Assembly: GCF_019904155.1 (NCBI RefSeq)
Contig: NZ_JAHCMB010000113.1
Span: 20,187-84,186 of the forward strand
Direction: 5' to 3'
Origin: Paenibacillus sinensis
GTDB taxonomy: Bacteria; Bacillota; Bacilli; Paenibacillales; Paenibacillaceae
DNA: 64,000 bases
Both the position numbers and the translations under genes were made by a program. The stretch's first letter is position 1, and each line of letters opens with the position of its first letter. Under the pieces are notes generated by a model, which worked only from the letters and a program-made list of their open reading frames with translations, was not told the DNA's origin and did not search any database. Positions 47,102 through 56,383 of the stretch are shown in pieces.

Positions 47102-49480
47102 CTAGCGAAGAGGGGGAAGCGACGCTTCATCCACACCGTGCAGCCCGTAGCCGTTCTTCAAATACGTTTCATAATAAACTCTGCCGTTCCGGTAGTAGAG
47201 CAGATCCTGCAGATGGAAGCCGCCCATCAAATTCAGCTTCTCCACACCGCTGCGCCGCCGTTCGTGCACGAAGCCCAGCCGGTAGATGCGCGTCGTCTCA
47301 TCCGCGGACAGGGCGTAGCGCATAAATTCGGAATTGCTGTCGCCGAAGAAATACTTTTCCTCATGCCGATGCTCCTGGGTGTATTCAAAGAGCCGGACAT
47401 TGATGGACGCCTCCTCCTCCAAGAGACGGTACAGCCGCCGGAACAGCTCCTCCTTCGTGAGAACCTCACGGTTCTCATAGGCCGCCGCGACATTCGCCCG
47501 CCGCAGCAGTTCCTCTTCAAAGGACAGCGCGAACGGATCTTTCGTCAAAATCTCGCGTCCGCATACCAGCGTCAGCCTGGATAGCCCCGCCTCGGCCCCC
47601 TGGTCCAGCAGTTCCGTCAAATCTCCCAGATAGCGATCGCTCTGCAGCGCATCCGATCCGCGGCGGGTCTCGATGTCGCCGATCACCTCTTCGGTCACGA
47701 CCCGGTAGTACTCCATGATATTCCGGCCGACATCGCCCTCCGCACGGCCAATGCTGCCGAGCGCCGCCGCTTTCAGTTCTTCCTCCAGCCGCTCCATGGT
47801 GCGCAGCCGCCGGACGCTGGATTCATGCAGCGATTCCAGTGCGGCTTCGATCCTCAGGCAGAGGGCAAGCTCCGTCTCAAGCAGCAGCAGCTCGTATTTC
47901 AGGCCGTATCCTTCCGTAAAAAGATAATGGATCAAGTTCCGGACCGTCCGTTTATCCATCAGCGGAACGCGGGGGAACGGCAGCGATTCCACCCGCTCGC
48001 CGAACAATCGGCCGAGTTCTTCCCGCGACGCGGCGATCCCGGCTCTTAGGCCGGCCATATGCTGCCGCAGGCCGTGCAGGACACTGCCGGCGTTCTCAGT
48101 GTCGGCTGTCCATTCGACCAGCTGAACGAACGTCACGCGCGGTCCGGCTCCGTCATCGGGCGCCAGCAGCGTCTTCCAATCCACCAGCGGATTGACGCTC
48201 TCCAGCTGACGGGATGATGGTCCTACGAAGTTGCTGCGGAAGTAAGCCTCCCCGCCGGAGCCGAAGAGCATATCCTCCGCCTCGCCCAGCGCCAGGCGCT
48301 TAAGCTCGCCGTAGGACGGACGTCCGTAGCTCATCAGCCCGGTCATCTCGTTCAGCCCTTCCTTGTCCGGAAGGAGCCGGAGAGCCGCTTCCCGCAGCCG
48401 TCCCGGCGTTAAGCCCATCAGCTCCATCCGCTCTCGCGGAGCGGGGCCGCTTCCCTCCAGCAGCTTTTCTCGGAAACGCCGGAACGTATGGTACAGCACG
48501 GCCAGCGCAATCTGCCGGTTCGGACGCCGGACGCCGGAGAAGCCGGCGGAAGCGTATCCCTGCCGGCCCGTGCTGCCTCTTATGCCGCTTTTGAACGCCA
48601 TATTATTGTAGCCGCCTTGATCCGGTCCGGAATCGCCGGCAGGCCGCATGACATTCTTGAGCAGACTGATGTGGGAGATAATATCGTAATTGTCCTGCAT
48701 GCCGTTCACCGGCGAGGTTCCCCGCTCGTTCTTGTCCGACAGCACATAGACCAGATCGAATAGCGGCGAAGGCCCGTGCGAGACCGGAATGGAAAGCCCG
48801 TCCTCGGTTACGAGCAGCTGAGCCTCCATTCGGTAGTCCGGCGCTTGCATGCCGTCCAGTTCGCGCAGGAAGGCAAGGCCCTCCGAGCTGGACAGCCCGT
48901 AGCTCTCGGCCTGCTCACGCTCGCTGATCAGCGCGAACAAATCGGTCTGCACCGATTTGAACGACTGCCCGAGAATCGCCCGGGCGAGCAATGCAATCTC
49001 CGGCAGCAGCACATTGCAGGGGTCATCGACCCGGGTAACGATAGACAGATGAACGACATCGAAGGACGAATACATCCGGCCGAAATCGGCCATGTTTCCC
49101 GTCAGGCGGCGGAGCGCGGTATTCATCTCTGCCAGGTAGCGGCTGTCCCCGTGAAACGCCCGGTACAAATCCCGGCGGACGGTCTTCGGGTCCAGTCCCG
49201 CAACTGCCGGAAGCGTCAGCGTCCGGACGGTCTCTCCTAGTCCTTCATCCGGTCTGCTTCCGCCTTCAGGCCCGGCATAAATGCCGAGCACACCGCCGGC
49301 ATTATCCCACTTGCGGCGGCAGCTCTCAAGCACGGGCAGGACGGCGGAGGCGCATTTATCCCCGACGAAGAGGAACAGAGCCGGGTAGTGGATACTGCTG
49401 CGGCCGTCTCCCAAATCCTGCAGCCTCTCCTCCCGGGCGGCATATTCCTCCGCGAACGATAAGACTTGCGAATAAGTCAT
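47102..49480 (-). CDS. Large uncharacterised partner of the tubulin-like protein (792 aa)
   Basis: A 792-aa soluble, helix-rich protein that I cannot assign. The first 200 residues alternate beta-like strands (ALFLFVGDKCASAVLPVLES, FDVVHLSIVTRVDDP) with helices, reminiscent of a degenerate nucleotide-binding fold, but there is no P-loop or tubulin G-box. The rest is helical with coiled-coil potential (about 560-640). Its start is 4 bp after the tubulin-like stop without a strong ribosome-binding site, so the two are translationally coupled and presumably made in fixed ratio. It may be a pseudo-tubulin or scaffold subunit (inference). Confidence 0.75.
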   Translation of the reverse strand: MTYSQVLSFAEEYAAREERLQDLGDGRSSIHYPALFLFVGDKCASAVLPVLESCRRKWDNAGGVLGIYAGPEGGSRPDEGLGETVRTLTLPAVAGLDPKTVRRDLYRAFHGDSRYLAEMNTALRRLTGNMADFGRMYSSFDVVHLSIVTRVDDPCNVLLPEIALLARAILGQSFKSVQTDLFALISEREQAESYGLSSSEGLAFLRELDGMQAPDYRMEAQLLVTEDGLSIPVSHGPSPLFDLVYVLSDKNERGTSPVNGMQDNYDIISHISLLKNVMRPAGDSGPDQGGYNNMAFKSGIRGSTGRQGYASAGFSGVRRPNRQIALAVLYHTFRRFREKLLEGSGPAPRERMELMGLTPGRLREAALRLLPDKEGLNEMTGLMSYGRPSYGELKRLALGEAEDMLFGSGGEAYFRSNFVGPSSRQLESVNPLVDWKTLLAPDDGAGPRVTFVQLVEWTADTENAGSVLHGLRQHMAGLRAGIAASREELGRLFGERVESLPFPRVPLMDKRTVRNLIHYLFTEGYGLKYELLLLETELALCLRIEAALESLHESSVRRLRTMERLEEELKAAALGSIGRAEGDVGRNIMEYYRVVTEEVIGDIETRRGSDALQSDRYLGDLTELLDQGAEAGLSRLTLVCGREILTKDPFALSFEEELLRRANVAAAYENREVLTKEELFRRLYRLLEEEASINVRLFEYTQEHRHEEKYFFGDSNSEFMRYALSADETTRIYRLGFVHERRRSGVEKLNLMGGFHLQDLLYYRNGRVYYETYLKNGYGLHGVDEASLPPLR

Positions 49481-49484
49481 AGAC

Positions 49485-52400
49485 TTATTTCAGCTTTCTG
49501 CGGATGCTGCCGAGCTTGCCGGTCATCCCTTTATAGAAGGCATACATGTCGTCGCCGTCCGCATGCTCGACCTTCTCGTACTCCAGGGCATCTCGCGATT
49601 CAAGGAAGCTGACGTACAGGCTCTCCAGCTTGTAGAGCAGCGGCGAGACGTCCTCAACCGAGGTCATCTCACCCGCGCGCCGGGCCGCCTTGCGCAGCAG
49701 CTGGCTGCGGTTCTTCTCGTCCAGCCCGCGGAAGTGGCGGTACACCGCGTACTCCACATAGTTGCGTTCCTTCATGAGGTTGGCGAACGGCTCCCAGGAT
49801 TCCTCTTCTTCATCCTTGTCGTAGACGTACAGGGCACCCTTCTTCACAATGGTGTCCGTATAGAGGGCTTCGAGGAATTGGTCCATCCATTTCTCTTCAT
49901 CCAGGAACCGGCCCAGCACAGCGTCCAGCTCTGCAGCCTTGGCGGCCAGCGCCTCGTATTTCGCCAGTTCTTCCCGCACTCTGGCGGTGAGCAGCGGCGT
50001 GCGGATCAGGTTCTCCTGAGCCAGCTCCCGGTTGATGCTGCCGAAAATATCCTTCGACTCCTCGCGCTCCAGTCCGCTCTCACGGAGCCGGCGCAGCTCG
50101 TCGGCAGCCTTCTTCACCTCGCCCAGATTCGGGCGCGGCGCATCCAGTTGAAGATCGAAGCCCTTCAGGAATGATTCGAGATCAAATGGCTTGGTGAATA
50201 TGACCGTATAGCGGTTGCTTGTGTTCTCGTCCAGACCTTTTTCCAGGATGACACCGGCTTCCAGCGCTTTTGCAAACTCGGTGCGTACTCTTGCGTTATA
50301 CTCGCGGACGCGCGCGTTGCTGTACGTATCGCCCCAGGACTGCTCCGGAATCGGCGAAGGCAGATAGGTCCAGTTGTTCTTGTCCGTCTGCACCAGATGG
50401 CGTCCGATGCCCTCCTTGTCCAGAATTGTACGCTCATAGTTCTCTTCATAGACGCGGAGCGGCGTATAGACGAACAGCGGCACGCCATTGCGCGTATTCA
50501 GCCAGAAAATCCGGTTCTTGACCTCGCTCTCCTTGACGGTGAACTGGGATTTGCCGAGGGCGTTGTTCTGGTAGTTGCGAATGCCCTTCAGAATGCCGGG
50601 CGCCTTGACCGGAACGGATACGAAGCCCCAGGACGGGAAGTGCAGGCTGCCCGAGCTGTTGCTGAGATGGAATACCGGAACGGCCTCTTCATCAAGCTTG
50701 CCAGCGATGGTTCGCTCCACAAGCTTGTCGAGCGGCTCTTCGCTGCCGTACTTCATGACCAGGAAATCCTCCATCGACCGGGTAATCAGATCCCCGAACT
50801 TGTCGCTCAGGAACTCTGAAATGGAGCGGACGATGTCGATCTCCTGCTCCCGGACCCAGCGGCTGGAATTGCGAAGCATTTCCCGGGCGAAGTCGCGGAT
50901 CAGGTCATCGCCGTCTTTTTGATCCATAATCTTCGAGATCGTCTTGGAAATATCCGGCACGCTGACGATGTTCCAGTAATACGTCTTATTGCCCTTATGG
51001 TCGGTCTGTTCTTCGTTGCTCGTCAGAATGTCGCCGTTCTTCTCAAAAATGGAGCTCAGCGCGTTCAGAATCTCCGTGAATACGCCGTAAATCCGGCTGT
51101 TCTCCTCGTTCAGCAGCTCGAACAGATCCTCGTAGAATTCGATCATGCGCTCGGTGCGCTCGGTGTCGGCATGGAGCCAGTACTCATTGATTTTGGCTTC
51201 GATGTAGGCGTTCTTCTTCTTCTCCTTGGAGACAAAAGCGCTCCGCGCATCGCCCAGCTTATCCTCCGCCGCTTCGCGCGCCGTCTCGATGTCGCGCGGC
51301 AGACGGAGCAGATTCTCGCGCAGCGCTTCGATATACGACTGGATCAATTTCAGGAGGCAGAAGCCTTTTTCCGTAAAAATCAGCCGCGACACATAGAACG
51401 GACCCTGCTCTGGATGCAGGAACGTCCGCTCCATCTCCTCACCGAACCGGCCGACGATATCGCCGGGCAGCTGTTTGCTTACCTTGATGTATTCCTCGCG
51501 CGCACGGGCCAGGAAACTCTGCTCCAGCTCGGTGTCCATATCGACCACCTGATGCTTGATAACATTGCCGTGGCTCAGGCGTTCGCTGTTCTCATAACCC
51601 GGCAGCGGCTCCGGAACGCGGGCCTCGAACGACTTGATGACGCTCTCCAGGTCGATGCCGAGCTTGCGCGCCAGCTTCTCGATATCCTCCTGGCCGGGGG
51701 CCTGGTGGAACATTTTATCCATCTTGTCGAAGAGGCGGAACGCCAGATAGGTTGTCATTTCCTCAATCGGCAGCACGGCGGACGAAGCCCCGATGATGTT
51801 GTATTCGTAGTTGGCGGGATAGCTCTTGTGCATCTGCGCGATATTCGTGCGGATATTGCTGATATAGTCGTGGATCGCGAATTCCTCTCCCGACTGCTTA
51901 TCCTCGCTCGCCATGAAGTTCGTGATATTCTCCGCCGTCACGTTCATGCAGTAATCGTAGGCGCTCTCCAGCAGCTTGCCTTCCGTGTTCGTTGCGGAGA
52001 TCAGATGGCACAGGTTGAACGGAGGCAGCGGCGAATTGACCGTAAGGATGTTGCCGTACTGCTGGCGGAACCGCTCGCCCCGGCTGTCCACGTTCATCCA
52101 GTAATCCAGCTCTTTCAGCGCCGCATAGCCGTTCTTGCGAATGTATTCGCGGGTATGCTCGCTGAGACTCTTATTGGATAGGTTGACGTCAGGCGTGAAC
52201 AAATAGCCGAGCGTATTGACCCGGTCGATGCCGGCAGAGCCGTAATCGCGCTCGATGATGCCGCGGACGATATAGGCGATGTCCAGAAAAGCGCCGCTTC
52301 CCGTACCGCCCGACAGACCTGTCAGCAGGAAGACCATCAGCTTCTTGTTCGTGCCCACACTGAGCGTCTTGATCTTCTTGTCGATCGCGCCGACAACCTG

Positions 52401-52874
52401 ATTGATCTTCGTGAACAGCAGCAGCCGTCCCGCCTGGCGCACGCCGGCGGCGCCGTTCATGCCGTCCGTAATGCTGAGCTCCGGCGACAGCCATTCGGTA
52501 ATGTAGGGATCAAGGATGCTGCGGTTTTGCAGCAGGCCGCCGATCTCCGCGTTGGCCAGCAGGACGAATTCGTTCTGCGGATCGAGGCCGATGCCTTTGT
52601 AACGCTTGCCGCGGTCCTGTTCGTTCGTCTCGAAAGCCAGGAATTCGACGTTGTCCGGCTTGTCGCGTTTTTTCTTCGAGATCGGGTCTTCCGGCAGCTT
52701 GAACCTGCGGTTAATCTGATATTTAAGACGGAGAAGCGCGTCGATCCCGGTACCGCCCAGACCGATAATGAGCATCGGATTGTCGATGGTGTCGACCCTG
52801 ATCTTGTCGCTGACAATGCCTCCCCCGAGTGAAACGTCGAGCTGTTGGATATGTTCTCTTACGACCGGTTTCAT
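49485..52874 (-). CDS. Giant tubulin-like (FtsZ superfamily) GTPase
   Basis: A 1129-aa protein with an N-terminal tubulin/FtsZ-type nucleotide-binding domain. Seen: first glycine loop MLIIGLGGTGIDALL (GLGGTG at 38-43) and the tubulin signature LTGLSGGTGSGAFLD (GGTGSG at 189-194). FtsZ itself is about 380 aa, so the remaining roughly 700 helical and coiled-coil residues are family-specific. Large tubulin-like proteins encoded with VWA genes have been proposed to remodel membranes (Makarova and Koonin described extra FtsZ-like families). AGGAG lies 8 nt before the ATG. Confidence 0.88.
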   Translation of the reverse strand: MKPVVREHIQQLDVSLGGGIVSDKIRVDTIDNPMLIIGLGGTGIDALLRLKYQINRRFKLPEDPISKKKRDKPDNVEFLAFETNEQDRGKRYKGIGLDPQNEFVLLANAEIGGLLQNRSILDPYITEWLSPELSITDGMNGAAGVRQAGRLLLFTKINQVVGAIDKKIKTLSVGTNKKLMVFLLTGLSGGTGSGAFLDIAYIVRGIIERDYGSAGIDRVNTLGYLFTPDVNLSNKSLSEHTREYIRKNGYAALKELDYWMNVDSRGERFRQQYGNILTVNSPLPPFNLCHLISATNTEGKLLESAYDYCMNVTAENITNFMASEDKQSGEEFAIHDYISNIRTNIAQMHKSYPANYEYNIIGASSAVLPIEEMTTYLAFRLFDKMDKMFHQAPGQEDIEKLARKLGIDLESVIKSFEARVPEPLPGYENSERLSHGNVIKHQVVDMDTELEQSFLARAREEYIKVSKQLPGDIVGRFGEEMERTFLHPEQGPFYVSRLIFTEKGFCLLKLIQSYIEALRENLLRLPRDIETAREAAEDKLGDARSAFVSKEKKKNAYIEAKINEYWLHADTERTERMIEFYEDLFELLNEENSRIYGVFTEILNALSSIFEKNGDILTSNEEQTDHKGNKTYYWNIVSVPDISKTISKIMDQKDGDDLIRDFAREMLRNSSRWVREQEIDIVRSISEFLSDKFGDLITRSMEDFLVMKYGSEEPLDKLVERTIAGKLDEEAVPVFHLSNSSGSLHFPSWGFVSVPVKAPGILKGIRNYQNNALGKSQFTVKESEVKNRIFWLNTRNGVPLFVYTPLRVYEENYERTILDKEGIGRHLVQTDKNNWTYLPSPIPEQSWGDTYSNARVREYNARVRTEFAKALEAGVILEKGLDENTSNRYTVIFTKPFDLESFLKGFDLQLDAPRPNLGEVKKAADELRRLRESGLEREESKDIFGSINRELAQENLIRTPLLTARVREELAKYEALAAKAAELDAVLGRFLDEEKWMDQFLEALYTDTIVKKGALYVYDKDEEEESWEPFANLMKERNYVEYAVYRHFRGLDEKNRSQLLRKAARRAGEMTSVEDVSPLLYKLESLYVSFLESRDALEYEKVEHADGDDMYAFYKGMTGKLGSIRRKLK

Positions 52875-52956
52875 GTTCTCAACTCCTAAAAGTTTTACGA
52901 TGAATTAACTTCTTGGCTTATGCTCCAGCAAAACTGGCTTCGGAAGCATTTCGCTC

Positions 52957-54822
52957 TTATACCAGATATTCTAGCAAAATTGTTTTATCCACGCTGTGCA
53001 GCGGCACCGATATCCGGTCTCCGCTCTTCAGCTCCAGCCCCCGGGTTACATCAGCTGCCCGTCCGGACTTCTCAACCGCGATGTCGCTGCCCCGAAGCAC
53101 CAGTCTGTCGCCTGCGCCGGGCATGAAGACCAGCTTCTCCGACTCCTTAAGCTCTGGAGCGAGCTGGAGCAGCTGATGCAGATTGAACTTGCCCCGGAAG
53201 CCGTTCAGCTTCTTGTACTGCGGGTATGTCTTCTCCCCGGTGTTGGCGTCGAGCACCTCGACAACCAGCTGACCGACAAAGCCTTTATTCGCTTTCTTCA
53301 TGAACATCCAGACGGCCGCAGCGCCCGCCAGAATCAGTATCGCCGCCGCAATCAGCGCGATCTTCACCCAGCTGAGACCGCCGCCCGTTCCAGCCTGTTC
53401 CGCCGGTGCCGGAGCTGTGCTCGGCGCCGGTGTGCCGGTGCCTCCGGCTTTAACCTCCACCGCGTTGCTCTCCCGGTAGAAGCTGCTCTCTTCGGCCCGC
53501 ACCTTCAATTGATAATTATGATTGTCTTTGACTTCAAAATCCCCTTTAAATTCGCCGCCGCTGTTATCCAGCGGAAGCTCCTCGGTCTTCCCGGTGTCCA
53601 GGTCGGTTGCAAGCAGCACGGCCTTCATCTGACCGTACAGCTCCTGCTCCGTTACCTGTGTCCCGTTACTGAACAGATGCGCCGAGACCGGAACTGTGTC
53701 GCCCTTCTTGTAAGTCTTGGAAGGAACGGCTTCCAGCTGCAAATCCAAATCGTAGTTGAAAATCAGATTGATATCGATCTTGTCCTTCGGAACGCCTTTG
53801 ACCTGCAGCTTCCAGTCTCCTTCCTGCGGAGACAGCAGCTTCAGCAGGCTGTAGGTTGACGATTTCGACAAAAGGACATCGTTCGACGGAATAGCGACCT
53901 CCTTGCCCGAAGGATCGGTCAGCTTCGCCGTAACCGGCTGCGAGGAGATGATGGAAATGTTGGCCTCCAGCACGCTGGCGTTCGGCACATTTACCGTGAC
54001 CTCCTGATAGGCGCCGTTTGCGGTAATGGACTGCACCGGAACAACCTTCAGCTTCAGATGGTCGGCGAAAATCTCGCTCAGGATCTGTGGCAGATCATCC
54101 GCCGAATTCGTTACGAACGCTTTGCCGCCCGTCTGCGAGGACAGATCGGACAGGCTGTTCTTGTTCAGCTTGCCATCCGCGTTCAGCCCGATCGTATAGA
54201 TCGGGTAACCGTTCTTCTTCGCAGTTTGCACCGCAGCGTCCAGTTCCTGATTGGACTGGCTCTCGGTACGTCCCGTCGATTTATTAAAATCATTGTTGCC
54301 GTCCGCCAGCAGTACGATCATCGGCTCATGATTCGGGTCGCTGCCGTTCTGGAGCACTTTCACCGCTTCATCTACCCCAACGGCGATATCCGTATAGGGT
54401 CCTTTATCCAGTCCGTCGATAAAATTCTTCAAATCCTGCTTGTCCGATGCCGAGTTGATGGTCAGGAGCGCCTTCTCGCGCTGAACCTTGTCGGTATAGG
54501 CGACAACGCCGACCTTGTCTCCCTTCGTTGCGAGCATGTCGATGAACATCTTCATCGCCTCGTCTGCGATGCCGCCCGGGTCGCTCGTCTTCATCGAATT
54601 GCTGACATCCAGAACGAGAACGGCATCGATCTGCGACGAAGCCCCGGCGGAAACCGCCGATCCCGAGCCTGCCGCATAGACGGAAGATGCGGCTGGTGGA
54701 ACCAGCAGCATGAGAATCGCCAGCAGCGGAACCAGTACCCGCCCGAGCATTGTCAGAAATCTTCTATTAGAGTGAATGGAAAGCACTTCATTTTTCTTGG
54801 TGTGAACCTCATTACGATGCAT
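52957..54822 (-). CDS. Exported VWA-domain membrane protein
   Basis: A 620-aa type I membrane protein: long basic N-region and signal helix (about 26-50, ending SVYA), a VWA domain (about 65-235) with MIDAS residues in LDVSNSM (Asp72, Ser74, Ser76) and LLADGNND, and beta-rich extracytoplasmic modules to about 460. A Pro/Ala/Gly linker, one membrane helix (about 488-510) and a cytoplasmic C-terminal beta domain follow; the last looks like an FHA-type fold (LVLRGSDIAV) but is unproved. GAGGAG precedes the ATG at 7 nt. It heads the cluster and could relay an outside event to the tubulin-like GTPase. Confidence 0.86.
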   Translation of the reverse strand: MHRNEVHTKKNEVLSIHSNRRFLTMLGRVLVPLLAILMLLVPPAASSVYAAGSGSAVSAGASSQIDAVLVLDVSNSMKTSDPGGIADEAMKMFIDMLATKGDKVGVVAYTDKVQREKALLTINSASDKQDLKNFIDGLDKGPYTDIAVGVDEAVKVLQNGSDPNHEPMIVLLADGNNDFNKSTGRTESQSNQELDAAVQTAKKNGYPIYTIGLNADGKLNKNSLSDLSSQTGGKAFVTNSADDLPQILSEIFADHLKLKVVPVQSITANGAYQEVTVNVPNASVLEANISIISSQPVTAKLTDPSGKEVAIPSNDVLLSKSSTYSLLKLLSPQEGDWKLQVKGVPKDKIDINLIFNYDLDLQLEAVPSKTYKKGDTVPVSAHLFSNGTQVTEQELYGQMKAVLLATDLDTGKTEELPLDNSGGEFKGDFEVKDNHNYQLKVRAEESSFYRESNAVEVKAGGTGTPAPSTAPAPAEQAGTGGGLSWVKIALIAAAILILAGAAAVWMFMKKANKGFVGQLVVEVLDANTGEKTYPQYKKLNGFRGKFNLHQLLQLAPELKESEKLVFMPGAGDRLVLRGSDIAVEKSGRAADVTRGLELKSGDRISVPLHSVDKTILLEYLV

Positions 54823-54893
54823 GACATGACTCCTCTTGTGATTGGATTAGCGGCATGAGGGCCTATTCTAATTTCTGTCAATAGCATGCCATT

Positions 54894-54922
54894 ATGATAT
54901 AATTAAACCCTGTAAACTTCAA
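54894..54922 (-). promoter_or_regulatory. Putative promoter of the tubulin/VWA cluster
   Basis: On the minus strand, TTGAAG (54917-54922), 17-bp spacer, TATCAT (54894-54899). The leader to the VWA start would be about 65 nt. In the remaining part of the divergent gap (54923-55128) I see no second convincing promoter. Confidence 0.45.
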
Positions 54923-55128
54923 CTTAAGGAACGCTGAGCAGCAATCGCCACGCTTCCTTCCCCGGAGCGGGACTCCTACTGCGGAGCGGATTTCCGTCTA
55001 CGAAGGGAGATTTCTTTGGAAGAAACAGGATACCTGCGATAGCGGGTTCAGAGCGCTTCGTACTGCGATGTTCCCGGGACCGCCGTCTCTTCCCGAACAA
55101 GTCTAATCTTTTCAGAAAGGATCATTCC

Positions 55129-55281
55129 ATGATTTCATACGTGATACTAGCCGCTGCGTTTCTTTATACATGCATCCAGATTCTCCGGCTCTTTATCCGG
55201 GGCCGCCGTCCGTTATCCAAAGAGGAGATCGACGAGAAGCTGCTGGCTACACTGAACGGAGGCGACCGGACCCATGGCTAA
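55129..55281 (+). CDS. Small single-helix membrane protein (50 aa)
   Basis: The ATG at 55129 follows AAAGGAT at 8 nt and opens a 50-residue frame ending in TAA. The first half is one membrane helix (SYVILAAAFLYTCIQILRLF), the second a charged cytoplasmic tail with SKEEIDEKLLATL. The stop overlaps the start of the zinc-ribbon gene by 8 bp, so the two are coupled. It is divergent from the VWA/tubulin cluster. No family recognised. Confidence 0.7.
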   Translation: MISYVILAAAFLYTCIQILRLFIRGRRPLSKEEIDEKLLATLNGGDRTHG

Positions 55282-56218
55282 TAAGAAGCCGGTTGTGCTG
55301 CGCCCATTCCGGCGGCCGCGCCATTCCTTCGACCGGCTGCGCGTCTGCACCCGCTGCGGAACCTTCACCGCGCTTCCCGGTGACCGCTGCGGCCACTGCG
55401 GTCGCTCCGCTCTGGCCCTGGTGGAAGTCCGGGCGGCAGCCCTTGTCGGCCGCCGCATGATGTACGCCAGGCTGCTCGTTGCGCTCCTGACGCTAGCCGC
55501 GGCCTATTTCGCCGCGGATACCCTGCAGCTGGCACTCAGCCTGGCAGCCGGCGTTATTCTGCTGCTGGTGCTCTCCACCGCCCAGCGCAGGGCAAGATCG
55601 GCCGAGAACTTACGCGGCCTGGATAGGCTCTTCGCCCGGGACATCGACCGGATCAGGGAAGGCCTGGAGCTTAACCGGCAGGAGGCCGTCTCCATTCTGC
55701 GTGAGAACGATACGCTGGCCTACGAGAAGCTGCGCGAAATCGCCGTGCTGCTGCGAGGCGACCGGGTGGCGAGGCAGCGTGTCGCCCTGCTGCACGGCTT
55801 CCGCCTGCGCAAGGACATGGATCTGGAGATGGAAAGTCTGCTGCTGAAGGACTTCGAGCCTCTGCTTGCCGAGTACATTGGCGAAGTCGCCCGGCTGCGG
55901 CGGGAGCTGATCAAAGACCGCACCTTCCGATACGTCATCAAACACGAAGCACAAATTGCGGAAATGAAGGAGGGCGCGGCGATCCTCGCCCTGGTCGCCG
56001 GAGCGGCCGTACGGCTGAAACGCTACGCCCTGTTGTATTCCGGCTTTATCGGCCGTTACGTCCACCTGCTGCCGCGCGACCGATTCCTAAGACTGCATCA
56101 GCTGATCTCATCCTATCCTCACGAGGCCTGGAACGGACTGGATGCCAGAGTCATGCATATTGCGGATACCAAATACCGCTGGGACTCTGAACTCGGGAGA
56201 AACATCCCCGACGCCTAA
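55274..56218 (+). CDS. Zinc-ribbon membrane protein (314 aa)
   Basis: N-terminal zinc ribbon from two knuckles (VCTRCG and CGHCGR, residues about 25-43), two close membrane helices (about 65-100), and a long charged helical C-terminal region (about 105-314) likely to form coiled coils in the cytoplasm. I recognise no family. A zinc ribbon is also found in the GTPase of the neighbouring cluster. It is translationally coupled to the 50-aa membrane protein and divergent from the VWA operon, so it may be an accessory of that system. In 56219-56383 I see no gene or clear terminator. Confidence 0.72.
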   Translation: MANKKPVVLRPFRRPRHSFDRLRVCTRCGTFTALPGDRCGHCGRSALALVEVRAAALVGRRMMYARLLVALLTLAAAYFAADTLQLALSLAAGVILLLVLSTAQRRARSAENLRGLDRLFARDIDRIREGLELNRQEAVSILRENDTLAYEKLREIAVLLRGDRVARQRVALLHGFRLRKDMDLEMESLLLKDFEPLLAEYIGEVARLRRELIKDRTFRYVIKHEAQIAEMKEGAAILALVAGAAVRLKRYALLYSGFIGRYVHLLPRDRFLRLHQLISSYPHEAWNGLDARVMHIADTKYRWDSELGRNIPDA

Positions 56219-56383
56219 ACAAAGCCCGCTTCTATATGACGAACGAATCGCGGCGAATCCTGCAGAAAATTGTGAATTTTTTGGGACCGAAAGCCCCTTG
56301 ATGGAGAATTTCACATCTGTGAATTTCGATCCGGGAGGAATGATGGAACGATTCTATGTATGATGGGCAGGCAATGCCTGAAG

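Noticed and set aside
49485..52874. Cell-division FtsZ
   Set aside because: The glycine loop and GGTGSG signature fit the superfamily, but the length of 1129 aa and VWA/GTPase context do not fit FtsZ.
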